Translations under genes and position numbers: made by a program
Shown here: positions 1 to 7,654 of the stretch, one piece after another
How positions within the stretch are numbered: position 1 is the first letter of the stretch
Layout: each line of letters begins with the position of its first letter
The notes under the pieces: generated by a model
What the model saw: only the letters and a program-made list of their open reading frames with translations
Databases searched by the model: none
Told to the model about the DNA's origin: nothing
Assembly (NCBI GenBank): GCA_963846855.1
Contig: CAWJXK010000008.1
Span: 682,001-746,000, forward strand
Source: CAIWHR01 sp963846855
GTDB lineage: Bacteria; Pseudomonadota; Gammaproteobacteria; Burkholderiales; Casimicrobiaceae
DNA: 64,000 bases
Reading direction: 5' to 3'

Positions 1-287
1 CGGTGAACAATTTCTGGGCGGTCACGATCTACGACACGCAGACCCGCTCGATGCTGCAGACCAGCCAACCATTCCCGTCGGTCGGCAGCCAGAGCAAGGG
101 CTTCCAGAAGAACGCCGACGGTTCCTATGACGTCTACTTCGCACCCAAGGCACCGGCCGGCAAAGAGGGAAACTGGTTGCAGACGGTTAAAGGGAAGAGC
201 TGGTTCGCGATCCTGCGCATGTACGGGCCGCTGCAGCCGTGGATCGACAAGACCTGGCGGCCGAGCGAGATTGAACTTATCAATTGA
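1..287 (+). CDS. DUF1254/DUF1214-type protein, C-terminal fragment cut by the window start
   Basis: Only the last ~95 codons are present; the reading frame is already open at base 3 and stops at 285-287. The residues match, position for position, the C-terminus of the complete protein at 393-1913: NDFWAVT-like opening, NADGSYD, GNWLQTV, SWF, LRMYGPLQPWIDKTW. That end corresponds to the DUF1214 half of the DUF1254/DUF1214 family, a group of exported proteins of unknown reaction. The two genes are therefore tandem paralogues, roughly 80% alike by eye in this stretch. The first GTG in frame is internal, not a real start. Confidence 0.8.
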   Translation, partial: VNNFWAVTIYDTQTRSMLQTSQPFPSVGSQSKGFQKNADGSYDVYFAPKAPAGKEGNWLQTVKGKSWFAILRMYGPLQPWIDKTWRPSEIELIN

Positions 288-392
288 CCGAGCATCAACC
301 CTGAATGAGGGCGGGTGGCGCGCGTGCGTCGTCCGCCATATCCACCCCCCAGTTTTCACTGACCGGATCAGGCCACCAAGGAGTCCGTTGCA

Positions 393-1913
393 ATGGCATT
401 TCCGCGCACCCAAAATTTCTTGCCCCTTGTCGCCCTCGGCGTACTGACCGTAGCCGTTGGCGGATCGGCGTTTGCACAGGTGACACCGCAAACCCTGAAA
501 TCGATCTCGATTCCCAACAAGGTCACGACACCGATCGGCCAGCTCGATTTTTTCGACGGTGTGCCGGCCAAAGCCACGGTCGAGAAGATTTATGACAACC
601 TCGACCGCATGCGTGGAATGGGCGTGTTTCTCGACAATATCGGCGCGGTCTCGATGCACAGCGTGTGCACGGGCTTGGCCGACGCCGGCGCCAAGGGCGC
701 GAACAGGATTGCGCTGTTTGCGCAGTTGCTGGATTCGCAGACCCTGGTGGTCACCGCCAACACCTCCACCCTGTACGCCTACACCTGCACCGATCTCGCC
801 CACGACGGTCCGACCGTCATCGAGATCCCGCCCGGCATGCTCGGCTTTCTCGACGACGGCTGGCAGCGCTTTGTCGGCAACATGGGCGTCACCGGGCCGG
901 ACAAGGGCCAGGGCGGCAAGTACCTCGTGCTGCCGCCGGGCTACTCCGGAGCGATTCCCGAGGGCTACTTTCTCCTCAAGCCGTCGACGAACAAGAACTT
1001 CCTGTTCCTGCGTGGCTCGATCAAGGACGGCCTGAAGCCTGCTGTCGAGAACATCACGTCGAAGCTGAGGGTCTATCCGCTGAAGGACACGGCGAAGCCG
1101 GCGCCGACCGAATTCGTCGATATGTCCGGCAAGGCCTTCAACACCGTCTTCCCCAGCGACTACAGCTATTTCGACGATCTGAACGCGGTGATCCAGGACG
1201 AGCCCATCGAGGCCATCAGCCCCGAGGTGCGCGGTGCGATCGCCGCCATCGGCATCGTCAAGGGCCAGCCGTTCAAGCCCGATGCGCGCATGAAGAAGCT
1301 GCTGACCGAGGCCGCTACTCTCGGCAACGCCACGTCGCGGGCCATTACCTACCACCCGCGGATTGCCGGCGTGAAGATCTATCCGGACGACCTGAAAAGT
1401 GTCTGGTCCACCGCCTTCGCCAACAAGAACACCAGTTTCGAAGCCGATGGCGCGATGGGCCTCGACGCCCGCGTCCTCTACTACTTCAATGCCGGCGGCG
1501 TGACCCCTGCCATGGCCGCCACCCGCGCCGGCGAAGGTTCGGATTATGCCTTGGCTGTTCTCGATGCCAACCAGCAGGCGTTCGACGGCGCAAAGACCTA
1601 CAAACTGCATCTACCACCGAACGTGCCGGTGAACGACTTCTGGGCCGTCACCATGTACGACACGCAGACGCGCTCGCAGCTTCAGACCGGTCAGAAATTT
1701 CCGACGGTCGGCAGCCAGACCGAAGGCATCAAGAAAAACGCCGACGGTTCGTACGACCTGTACTTCGCGCCGCAGGCGCCGAAGGGCAAGGAAGGCAACT
1801 GGCTGCAGACGGTACCCGGCAAGAGCTGGTTCACCATCCTGCGCATGTACGGGCCGTTGCAGCCGTGGATCGACAAGACCTGGCGACCAAGCGAGATCAC
1901 GCCGGTGCGGTGA
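393..1913 (+). CDS. DUF1254/DUF1214 domain exported protein
   Basis: The 506-residue product begins with a clear Sec signal peptide: basic start, hydrophobic core LPLVALGVLTVAVGG, and a likely cleavage after SAFA at about residue 29. The mature part has an N-terminal DUF1254 region and a C-terminal DUF1214 region containing the repeated LRMYGPLQPWIDKTW end seen in the truncated neighbour upstream. Family members of 450-510 aa are common in soil proteobacteria and have no settled biochemical function. It sits 105 bp behind its paralogue in the same direction, so the pair probably arose by tandem duplication. The ATG at 393 is the only start that gives a signal peptide. Function is not inferred beyond periplasmic location. 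Confidence 0.85.
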   Translation: MAFPRTQNFLPLVALGVLTVAVGGSAFAQVTPQTLKSISIPNKVTTPIGQLDFFDGVPAKATVEKIYDNLDRMRGMGVFLDNIGAVSMHSVCTGLADAGAKGANRIALFAQLLDSQTLVVTANTSTLYAYTCTDLAHDGPTVIEIPPGMLGFLDDGWQRFVGNMGVTGPDKGQGGKYLVLPPGYSGAIPEGYFLLKPSTNKNFLFLRGSIKDGLKPAVENITSKLRVYPLKDTAKPAPTEFVDMSGKAFNTVFPSDYSYFDDLNAVIQDEPIEAISPEVRGAIAAIGIVKGQPFKPDARMKKLLTEAATLGNATSRAITYHPRIAGVKIYPDDLKSVWSTAFANKNTSFEADGAMGLDARVLYYFNAGGVTPAMAATRAGEGSDYALAVLDANQQAFDGAKTYKLHLPPNVPVNDFWAVTMYDTQTRSQLQTGQKFPTVGSQTEGIKKNADGSYDLYFAPQAPKGKEGNWLQTVPGKSWFTILRMYGPLQPWIDKTWRPSEITPVR

Positions 1914-2124
1914 CGCGTTCCTGGCGCGGCGCCCGCAAAGCGCATTGGTCCCGAACGGGTTCGCCGGGCCGCACGTCAGCTACGTGGTGCGGGACGATGG
2001 GGGGATAGCGCAGATCATCGGCACTGCGAAGACACCGTTCAATTTCAGTGCTGTGTTAGGTAGCTCTGGCGCCGTTAGCCCCCACTTGAACGGCACCTTT
2101 GCGGCAACCAGTTCCGGGCAGTGA
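1912..2124 (+). pseudogene. possible decayed coding remnant in the 323-bp gap after the DUF1254 gene
   Basis: The stretch 1914-2236 has no gene with a start codon. One forward frame stays open from at least 1912 to a TGA at 2122-2124 and reads as a plausible protein tail, including LVPNGFAGPHVSYVV and ending TFAATSSGQ. No initiation codon or ribosome binding site precedes it. It may be the end of a degraded exported protein, or an accident of high GC. Nothing else recognisable is in this gap. Confidence 0.2.
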
Positions 2125-2236
2125 ACTTCCGCTTCGGGTCCGTGAGCGGTCATTCGTAGCAGTCCGCTACCTGGCCAAGCGGGACAGCCGCGGAAGCTCG
2201 CCAATGCGGATGGCCAGTCGCATCGTTCCTGCCGCG

Positions 2237-3211
2237 TCAATCCACCCGCAGGCCGAGCCTGCGGATGACCGGAGCCCACTGCGCCGTTTCGTCGCGGATC
2301 AGCTTCGCGAGCGCATCGGGCGGGCCGCCGATCAGGTCGAATCCCTGTGCGTGCATCTTCTGCAGCACCTCGAGGTCCTTGAGGATCGCATTGATGTCGG
2401 CGTTGAGCTTCGCGATGATCGGCCTCGGCGTCGCCGCGGGCACGACGATGCCGTTCCATGCGAGCGCCTCGAACCCCGGATAGCCGGACTCGGCGATCGC
2501 GGGGAGGTCGGGCAGTAGTGGAAATCGCTTTGCCGTCGTGACCGCGATCGCGCGGAGCTTGCCCGCCTGGATCTGCGGCTGCAGCGGCTGCATCACCGCG
2601 AACATCATCTGCGTCTCGTTCTGGATGGTCGCGGTGACTGCCGGCGGCGAGCCGTTGAACGGGACGTGCAGCGCGTCGAAGCCGGCGACCGATTTCAGGA
2701 GCTCCATGTCGAGATGCGACGAGCTGCCGTTGCCGACGGACGCATACGCGACCTTGCCCGGATTGGCCTTCACATAGGCGACGAGCTCCTGCAGCGATTT
2801 CACCGGCAGCTGCGCATTCACCGCGAGCACGTTGGGCTGGCTCGACGTGATGATGACGGGCGCGAGGTCCTTCTGCACGTCGTACGGCAGCTTCTGCAGC
2901 AGCGGTCCAAAGGCGAGCGGGCCGTTGAAGCCCAGTCCCATGGTGTAGCCGTCGGGCGCGGCTCGCGCAACTTCGGTCATCGCCACCGTGCCGCCCGCCG
3001 CCGGCCTGTTCTCGACGATCACCGGCTGCCCGAGGCGATCCTTGAGCTTGTCCGCGATCGTGCGCGCCAGCGTGTCGAGCGAGCTCCCAGGCCCGGCGGA
3101 AACGATGAATCTGACCGGCTTGTCGGGCCAGGTCTGCGCAAAGGCGGACGGCGCAAGCGCAATGAGCGCGGCGAGGACGGCGAGTACGAATTGGCGCCGC
3201 GGCCCGATCAT
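2237..3211 (-). CDS. tripartite tricarboxylate transporter (Bug/TctC) substrate-binding receptor
   Basis: This 324-residue protein has the usual Bug receptor length and a signal peptide (MIGPRRQFVLAVLAALIA, cleaved near SAFA). The mature N-terminus carries the family landmarks WPDKPVRFIV, GPGSSLDTLARTIAD and VENRPAAGGTVA, followed by PDGYTMG and YVKANPGKV. Bug proteins bind carboxylates in the periplasm and are massively expanded in betaproteobacteria, usually away from the TctAB membrane partners, as here. The ATG at 3211 was chosen because longer versions run into the upstream VOC gene and lose the signal peptide. The ligand cannot be predicted from sequence. Confidence 0.9.
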   Translation of the reverse strand: MIGPRRQFVLAVLAALIALAPSAFAQTWPDKPVRFIVSAGPGSSLDTLARTIADKLKDRLGQPVIVENRPAAGGTVAMTEVARAAPDGYTMGLGFNGPLAFGPLLQKLPYDVQKDLAPVIITSSQPNVLAVNAQLPVKSLQELVAYVKANPGKVAYASVGNGSSSHLDMELLKSVAGFDALHVPFNGSPPAVTATIQNETQMMFAVMQPLQPQIQAGKLRAIAVTTAKRFPLLPDLPAIAESGYPGFEALAWNGIVVPAATPRPIIAKLNADINAILKDLEVLQKMHAQGFDLIGGPPDALAKLIRDETAQWAPVIRRLGLRVD

Positions 3212-3233
3212 CGGAGCGATCGCGAGGGCTGCG

Positions 3234-3599
3234 TCACGCCGGCAGATGACACACGGCTTCGATATTGTGTCCGTCCGGGTCGAGCACGAACGCGCCGTAA
3301 TAATTTTCGTGGTAATGCGGGCGCGGGCCGGGCGGGCCGTTGTCGTTCCCGCCGGCGGCCATTGCCGCCTCGTAGAACGCGTCGACCATCGCGCGCGAGT
3401 CGGCGCGGAACGCAACGTGGACGGCGGGATCGTTGGGCGTCCCTTGTCCAATCCAGAAGTCGGGCTTCGGCGGGACCCCGAATCCGGCGAACTGCTCGAA
3501 TTCCATCAGAACTTGGTAGCCCAGCGGTGCGAGCGCGGCGCGGTAGAACGCCTTGCTCCTCGTGACGTTCGATACGGTGACGCCGGTGTGATCGATCAT
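3234..3599 (-). CDS. VOC (glyoxalase/bleomycin-resistance fold) family protein
   Basis: A 121-residue single VOC module. It opens MIDHTGVTVSNVTRSKAFY, contains GYQVLMEFEQFAGFGV and PAVHVAFRA, and closes with YGAFVLDPDGHNIEAVCH, the typical metal-ligand strand with His and Glu. VOC proteins include metal-dependent dioxygenases, isomerases and antibiotic-binding proteins, so no substrate is assigned. It lies 22 bp upstream of the Bug receptor and 9 bp downstream of argF on the same strand, and may be co-transcribed with them. Confidence 0.85.
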   Translation of the reverse strand: MIDHTGVTVSNVTRSKAFYRAALAPLGYQVLMEFEQFAGFGVPPKPDFWIGQGTPNDPAVHVAFRADSRAMVDAFYEAAMAAGGNDNGPPGPRPHYHENYYGAFVLDPDGHNIEAVCHLPA

Positions 3600-3608
3600 G
3601 CGATTCCC

Positions 3609-4538
3609 CTAATCCGTGACGTGGCCACACACAAGGTATTCGAGCAATGCCTTCTGGGCATGCAAACGATTCTCTGCCTCATCCCACACGACCGACTGCG
3701 GGCCGTCGATCACGTCGGCGGTGACCTCCTCGCCGCGGTGCACGGGGAGGCAGTGCATGAACAGCGCGTCGGATTTCGCCGCGCCCATCATCGCGGCGTC
3801 GACGCACCAGTCGGCGAAGACGCGCTTGCGCTCGTCGTTCTCCGCCTCGAAGCCCATGCTGGTCCAGACATCGGTGGTGACGAGGTCGGCGCCGCGGCAT
3901 GCGTCCATCGGGTCGGCGCACACCTTGAAGTGCCCGGAGCCCGCGGTGCCGGCCTTCTTCGTATCGAGCTCATAGCCCGGCGGCGCGGAGACATTGACCG
4001 TGAAGCCGCAGATCGCGGCTGCCTGCAACCAGCTCGTCAGCATGTTGTTCGAGTCGCCGATCCATGCGACGGTCCTGCCGGCGATCGAGCCGCGATGCTC
4101 GATATACGTGTAGATGTCGGCGAGGATCTGGCAGGGATGGTGCTCGTTGGTGAGGCCGTTGATCACGGGAACGCGCGAATGCGCGGCGAAGCGCTCGATG
4201 ATCGTCTGCTCGAACGTGCGGATCATCACGACGTCGACCATCCGCGAGATCACGCGCGCGACGTCCTCGATCGGCTCGCCGCGGGAGAGCTGTGTGTCGC
4301 CGCGATTGAGGTTGATCGCGATGCCGCCCAGCTGGTTCATGCCCGCCTCGAACGAGACGCGCGTGCGCGTCGACGCCTTCTCGAAGACCATCGCGAGCGT
4401 GCGGTCGCGCAGCGGCTGGTAGAGTTCGTAGCGCTTGAACCGCTCCTTGATCGAGCGCGTGCGTGCGAAGAGGTGGTCGAACTCGGCCAGCGAGAAATCG
4501 CTGAACTGGAGGAAGTGCTTCGGCGCGGCGGGAGGCAT
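3609..4538 (-). CDS. argF: ornithine carbamoyltransferase
   Basis: Transfers the carbamoyl group from carbamoyl phosphate to ornithine, giving citrulline in arginine synthesis in the cytoplasm. The carbamoyl-phosphate loop STRTR is at about residues 56-60, HPCQ is in the middle, and the FMHCLPVHRGEE ornithine/catalytic segment lies near the end. At 309 residues from the ATG at 4538 the length fits the family; a TTG at 4598 would add a 20-residue tail with no family counterpart and is less likely. It is divergent from the nitronate monooxygenase gene. The substrate carbamoyl phosphate is made by CarAB, encoded 8 kb away. Confidence 0.95.
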   Translation of the reverse strand: MPPAAPKHFLQFSDFSLAEFDHLFARTRSIKERFKRYELYQPLRDRTLAMVFEKASTRTRVSFEAGMNQLGGIAINLNRGDTQLSRGEPIEDVARVISRMVDVVMIRTFEQTIIERFAAHSRVPVINGLTNEHHPCQILADIYTYIEHRGSIAGRTVAWIGDSNNMLTSWLQAAAICGFTVNVSAPPGYELDTKKAGTAGSGHFKVCADPMDACRGADLVTTDVWTSMGFEAENDERKRVFADWCVDAAMMGAAKSDALFMHCLPVHRGEEVTADVIDGPQSVVWDEAENRLHAQKALLEYLVCGHVTD

Positions 4539-4609
4539 CGGCAGCTTGGGGCCGCGACGCGCGGCGGGATCAAGAAAGGGAAAAATACTAGCACGCAACC
4601 TGCGGCGGC

Positions 4610-4623
4610 TTGACGCGGGTCAA
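4610..4623. promoter_or_regulatory. FNR/NnrR-like operator TTGAC-N4-GTCAA
   Basis: A perfect inverted repeat, TTGAC GCGG GTCAA, matching the half-site pattern bound by CRP/FNR-family anaerobic and nitric-oxide regulators (FNR, Anr, Dnr, NnrR). Its centre is about 70 bp before the nitronate monooxygenase start and leads into the nnrS operon. NnrS genes are classic NnrR targets. It could also affect argF, which reads the other way. Confidence 0.6.
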
Positions 4624-4685
4624 GGCGCCGGTGCCGGCGGGCCGGTAGTGTCGCGCGATCGAAACCCCGAAAGGACCCGGGACGC

Positions 4686-5903
4686 ATGGAGATGACCGCG
4701 CGCCTGACTGACCCCGAGAGCACCGCGATGGCGCGCGCGCAGCCGCTTCCGCCGCTGGTCATCCGCGGCCGCGAGGCGCTGCCGATCGTCCAGGGTGGAA
4801 TGGGGGTCGGCGTTTCCGCGCATCGGCTCGCCGGCACCGTTGCCGGGCTGGGCGCGGTCGGCACGATCGCCAGCATCGACCTGCGCCGCCACCATCCGGA
4901 TCTGATGACGCCGGAAGCGCGCGCCGACAAGGCCGCCGTCACGGCCGCCAACATGACGGCGCTCGACCGGGAAATCCGCGCGGCGAAGGCGCTCGCCGGC
5001 GGGCGCGGCATGGTCGCCGTCAACATCATGCGCGCCGTCAGCGACTACGCGCTGAGCGTGGGCCAGGCCTGCGCGAGCGGCATCGACGCGATCGTGATGG
5101 GCGCCGGATTGCCGCTCGACCTTCCCGATCTCGCCGCCGACCATCCGGACGTCGCACTGATTCCGATCCTGTCGGACGCGCGCGGCATCCAGCTCGTGAT
5201 CAAGAAATGGGCGCGCAAGGGGCGCCGGCCGGACGCCATCGTCATCGAGCATCCGCGCTATGCCGGTGGCCACCTCGGCGCCGCGAAGATCGAGGACCTC
5301 GCCGATCCGCGATTCGATTTCGAGCGCGTGCTGCCCGAGGTGCACGCTTTCTTCCGCGCCGAAGGCATCCCGGCGGATGCGATCCCGCTCATTCCCGCCG
5401 GCGGCATCAACACGCACGAGCGAATCCGCGAGCTGCTGGCGATGGGCGCCGCGGCCGTGCAGATCGGCACGGCATTCGCGGTCACCGAGGAAGGCGACGC
5501 CGACATCGAGTTCAAGCGCGTGCTGGCCGGCGCGCGACCCGAGGACATCGTCGAGTTCATGAGCGTCGCCGGGCTCCCCGCGCGCGCGGTGCGCACACCG
5601 TGGCTCGAAAACTACATGAAGTACCTGCCCAAGCTGCAGGCGGCGGCGCGCAAGAAGCCGCGCTGCACGCTCAAGTGGGACTGCCTCGTCCAGTGCGGGC
5701 TGCGCGACGGCAATGCGAAGGTTGGCCAGTTCTGCATCGACATGCAGCTCGCCGCCGGATTGCGCGGCGACGTCGGCAAGGGGCTGTTCTTCCGCGGCGC
5801 GTCGGCGCTTCCCTTCGGCAGCGAAATCAGGCCCGCGCGCGAGCTCGTCGAGTACTTCATGACCGGCGTCTTCCCGGCGCGGCCGGGACCGGCGGCGGCC
5901 TGA
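4686..5903 (+). CDS. nitronate monooxygenase family FMN-dependent oxidoreductase
   Basis: A 405-residue TIM-barrel flavoprotein of the 2-nitropropane dioxygenase/nitronate monooxygenase family, which oxidises alkyl nitronates using FMN and oxygen. The FMN-binding features are visible: IVQGGMGVGVS near residue 35, YAGGHLGAAKIED, and the phosphate-binding IPAGGINTHERIRELLAMG followed by GAAAVQIGTAF. AAGGA-type Shine-Dalgarno AAGGA at 4671 supports the ATG at 4686. It is 3 bp upstream of nnrS, so the two form an operon. Together with the FNR-like box this suggests a role in handling nitro or nitric oxide stress, which is an inference. Confidence 0.85.
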   Translation: MEMTARLTDPESTAMARAQPLPPLVIRGREALPIVQGGMGVGVSAHRLAGTVAGLGAVGTIASIDLRRHHPDLMTPEARADKAAVTAANMTALDREIRAAKALAGGRGMVAVNIMRAVSDYALSVGQACASGIDAIVMGAGLPLDLPDLAADHPDVALIPILSDARGIQLVIKKWARKGRRPDAIVIEHPRYAGGHLGAAKIEDLADPRFDFERVLPEVHAFFRAEGIPADAIPLIPAGGINTHERIRELLAMGAAAVQIGTAFAVTEEGDADIEFKRVLAGARPEDIVEFMSVAGLPARAVRTPWLENYMKYLPKLQAAARKKPRCTLKWDCLVQCGLRDGNAKVGQFCIDMQLAAGLRGDVGKGLFFRGASALPFGSEIRPARELVEYFMTGVFPARPGPAAA

Positions 5904-5906
5904 CCG

Positions 5907-7136
5907 ATGGATCCTTCGTTGATCGCGCGGCTGCGCGAGGACACACGGCGCGCGCTCGCCGCTCCGCACCGGTTCTTTTTTCTTTCCGGCGTCGTTGCGT
6001 TGCTGCTGGCATCCGTGTGGTGGGCATGCGTGCTCGCCGCGCGCACATGGCCGGCGCTGCCCGCGCCCGGCAGCTCGATCCCGGACACGTCGCTGCACGC
6101 ATTCCTGATGCTCCTCGGGTTCATCCCGTTCTTCATGTTCGGATTCCTGTTCACCGCGGGCCCGCGCTGGCTCGACGTCGCTGCGCCGCCTCCCTCCGTG
6201 TGGATTCGCCCCGGCATGCTGGCGATCGCTTCGGTGCTGGCGCTCTTCCCGCTGCAGCTCGCGGGATGGCCCGCGGGAGCCCTCGCGATCCGCATCGCCG
6301 CCGCGCTCTATGCGACCGGTTTCATCTGGATACTCGTCGAATTTCTGCGACTCGTACGCAGAAGCCGCGCGCCGGACCAGATGCATGCGAGGCTCGTGCT
6401 CGCCGCGCTTTGCGCCGGCGCGAGCTGCGTCGTGGCGTTCGCATGCCTCGGTGTTGCGGCCTACACGTGGATACGAGACGTCGGCCTGTGGGGATTCGTG
6501 TTGCCGGTCTTCGTGATCGTGTGCCACCGGATGATTCCGTTCTTCACTGCGAGCGCGGTTCCGTTCGTCACCGCGTTCCGTCCGTGGTGGCTGCTCTTCG
6601 CGATGCTGGGCGCGCCGGTCCTGCATGGCCTGCTCGGTGCCGTCGGACTCGAGGCATTCTCGTGGCTCGTCGATCTGCCGGCCGCCGCGCTGCTGCTGTG
6701 GGTCACCGTGCGCTGGGGATTCGCACAAAGCCTCACCAACCGGCTGCTCGCGATGCTCCATGTGGGTTTCGTCTGGTACGGCCTGGGATTCCTGCTCGCC
6801 AGCGCGCATTCGCTCGCGCTGCTGTTCGGGGGGTCCGGCTTGCCGTTCGCGGCGCTGCATGCATTCACGATCGGATTCGCGGCGTCGCTGCTGATGGCGA
6901 TGGTGACGCGCGTCACCTGCGGTCATTCCGGCCGCCCGCTTGCGGCGGACGCGCTGACGTGGCGCCTGTTCCTGCTGCTTCAGGTCGTGGCAGTGGCCCG
7001 GGTTGCCGCCGCGTTGTGGCCCGCGCCCGGCGTGCTGGCAGCCGTCGCGCTCCTGTGGGCGGCGGCTTTCGTGCCGTGGGGCATGAAGTACGCGCCCGTC
7101 TATTGGCGCGCCCGTGCAGATGGCCGTCCGGGATAA
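5907..7136 (+). CDS. nnrS: NnrS family haem/copper membrane protein
   Basis: A 409-residue polytopic inner-membrane protein with about 12 hydrophobic segments. NnrS family features include LGFIPFFMFGFLFTAGPRWL near residue 70, HRMIPFFTASAVPF in the centre, and HAFTIGFAAS-MVTRVTCGHSGRPL near the C-terminus. NnrS relieves nitrosative stress in denitrifiers and in Vibrio; its chemistry is unsettled. Only three bases separate it from the nitronate monooxygenase gene. No denitrification reductase genes are in this window, so it may act as a detoxifier. Confidence 0.9.
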   Translation: MDPSLIARLREDTRRALAAPHRFFFLSGVVALLLASVWWACVLAARTWPALPAPGSSIPDTSLHAFLMLLGFIPFFMFGFLFTAGPRWLDVAAPPPSVWIRPGMLAIASVLALFPLQLAGWPAGALAIRIAAALYATGFIWILVEFLRLVRRSRAPDQMHARLVLAALCAGASCVVAFACLGVAAYTWIRDVGLWGFVLPVFVIVCHRMIPFFTASAVPFVTAFRPWWLLFAMLGAPVLHGLLGAVGLEAFSWLVDLPAAALLLWVTVRWGFAQSLTNRLLAMLHVGFVWYGLGFLLASAHSLALLFGGSGLPFAALHAFTIGFAASLLMAMVTRVTCGHSGRPLAADALTWRLFLLLQVVAVARVAAALWPAPGVLAAVALLWAAAFVPWGMKYAPVYWRARADGRPG

Positions 7137-7159
7137 GCCCCGGCTGCATCATTCAGGAC

Positions 7160-7185
7160 AAAAAAAGAGCGCCCGACGGGCGCTC
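7160..7185 (-). terminator. intrinsic terminator of rpsT
   Basis: GAGCGCCCG-TCG-GGCGCTC forms a strong stem (plus-strand 7167-7185), followed on the minus strand by seven T residues (7160-7166). It lies 27 bp beyond the rpsT stop and may also stop nnrS transcription from the other side. Confidence 0.85.
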
Positions 7186-7211
7186 TCGCAATGACACCTT
7201 GGTGAAGCCGG

Positions 7212-7475
7212 TCAGCCCAGTGCTTTGATCGCCTGGGCCATCCGCGACTTCGTTCGCGATGCGGTGTTCTTGTGAATGATCTTCTTGTCGGCAATGCGGT
7301 CGATGACCGCCTGCGAAGCCTGGAACTCTTTCGCCGCGACGGCCTTGTCGCCGGCGGCGATCGCCTTGCGGACGCGCTTGACGGCGGTGCGCAGCGACGA
7401 GCGCAGGCTGGTGTTGCGCTGGTTGGTCGCGGCAGCCTGACGGGCGCGCTTGCGCGCTTGGGCACTGTTGGCCAT
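7212..7475 (-). CDS. rpsT: 30S ribosomal protein S20
   Basis: An 87-residue, highly basic protein beginning MANSAQARKRARQ and ending QAIKALG, the standard S20 length and composition. S20 is a primary 16S rRNA-binding protein of the small subunit. The gene is monocistronic, with its own promoter at 7518-7546, the Shine-Dalgarno AAGGA shortly before the ATG, and a terminator downstream. It is divergent from murJ, the common arrangement in betaproteobacteria. Confidence 0.97.
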   Translation of the reverse strand: MANSAQARKRARQAAATNQRNTSLRSSLRTAVKRVRKAIAAGDKAVAAKEFQASQAVIDRIADKKIIHKNTASRTKSRMAQAIKALG

Positions 7476-7517
7476 GAATCGAAATCCTTGTGCTGGAGCT
7501 CGGGAAAAAGACCAAGC

Positions 7518-7546
7518 ATAATAGCAGCTTATCCCGCATGCCGCAA
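7518..7546 (-). promoter_or_regulatory. sigma-70 promoter of rpsT
   Basis: Read on the minus strand: a -35 TTGCGG (7541-7546), 17-bp spacer, and -10 TATTAT (7518-7523), about 43 bp before the rpsT ATG. Confidence 0.6.
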
Positions 7547-7654
7547 GGTCGGCGCGGACCCCGCCTCCCGACCGATGCCCGTCTCGACTCCCTCCTCCCG
7601 TGCGCGCCCGCCGTGCCTGTTCCGCCGAGCGGGGGCAAGGGGTCCCGCCGCTCC

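Noticed and set aside
4620..6926. 768-codon minus-strand ORF opposite the nitronate monooxygenase and nnrS
   Set aside because: Arg/Glu/His-rich antisense frame created by codon bias of the plus-strand genes.
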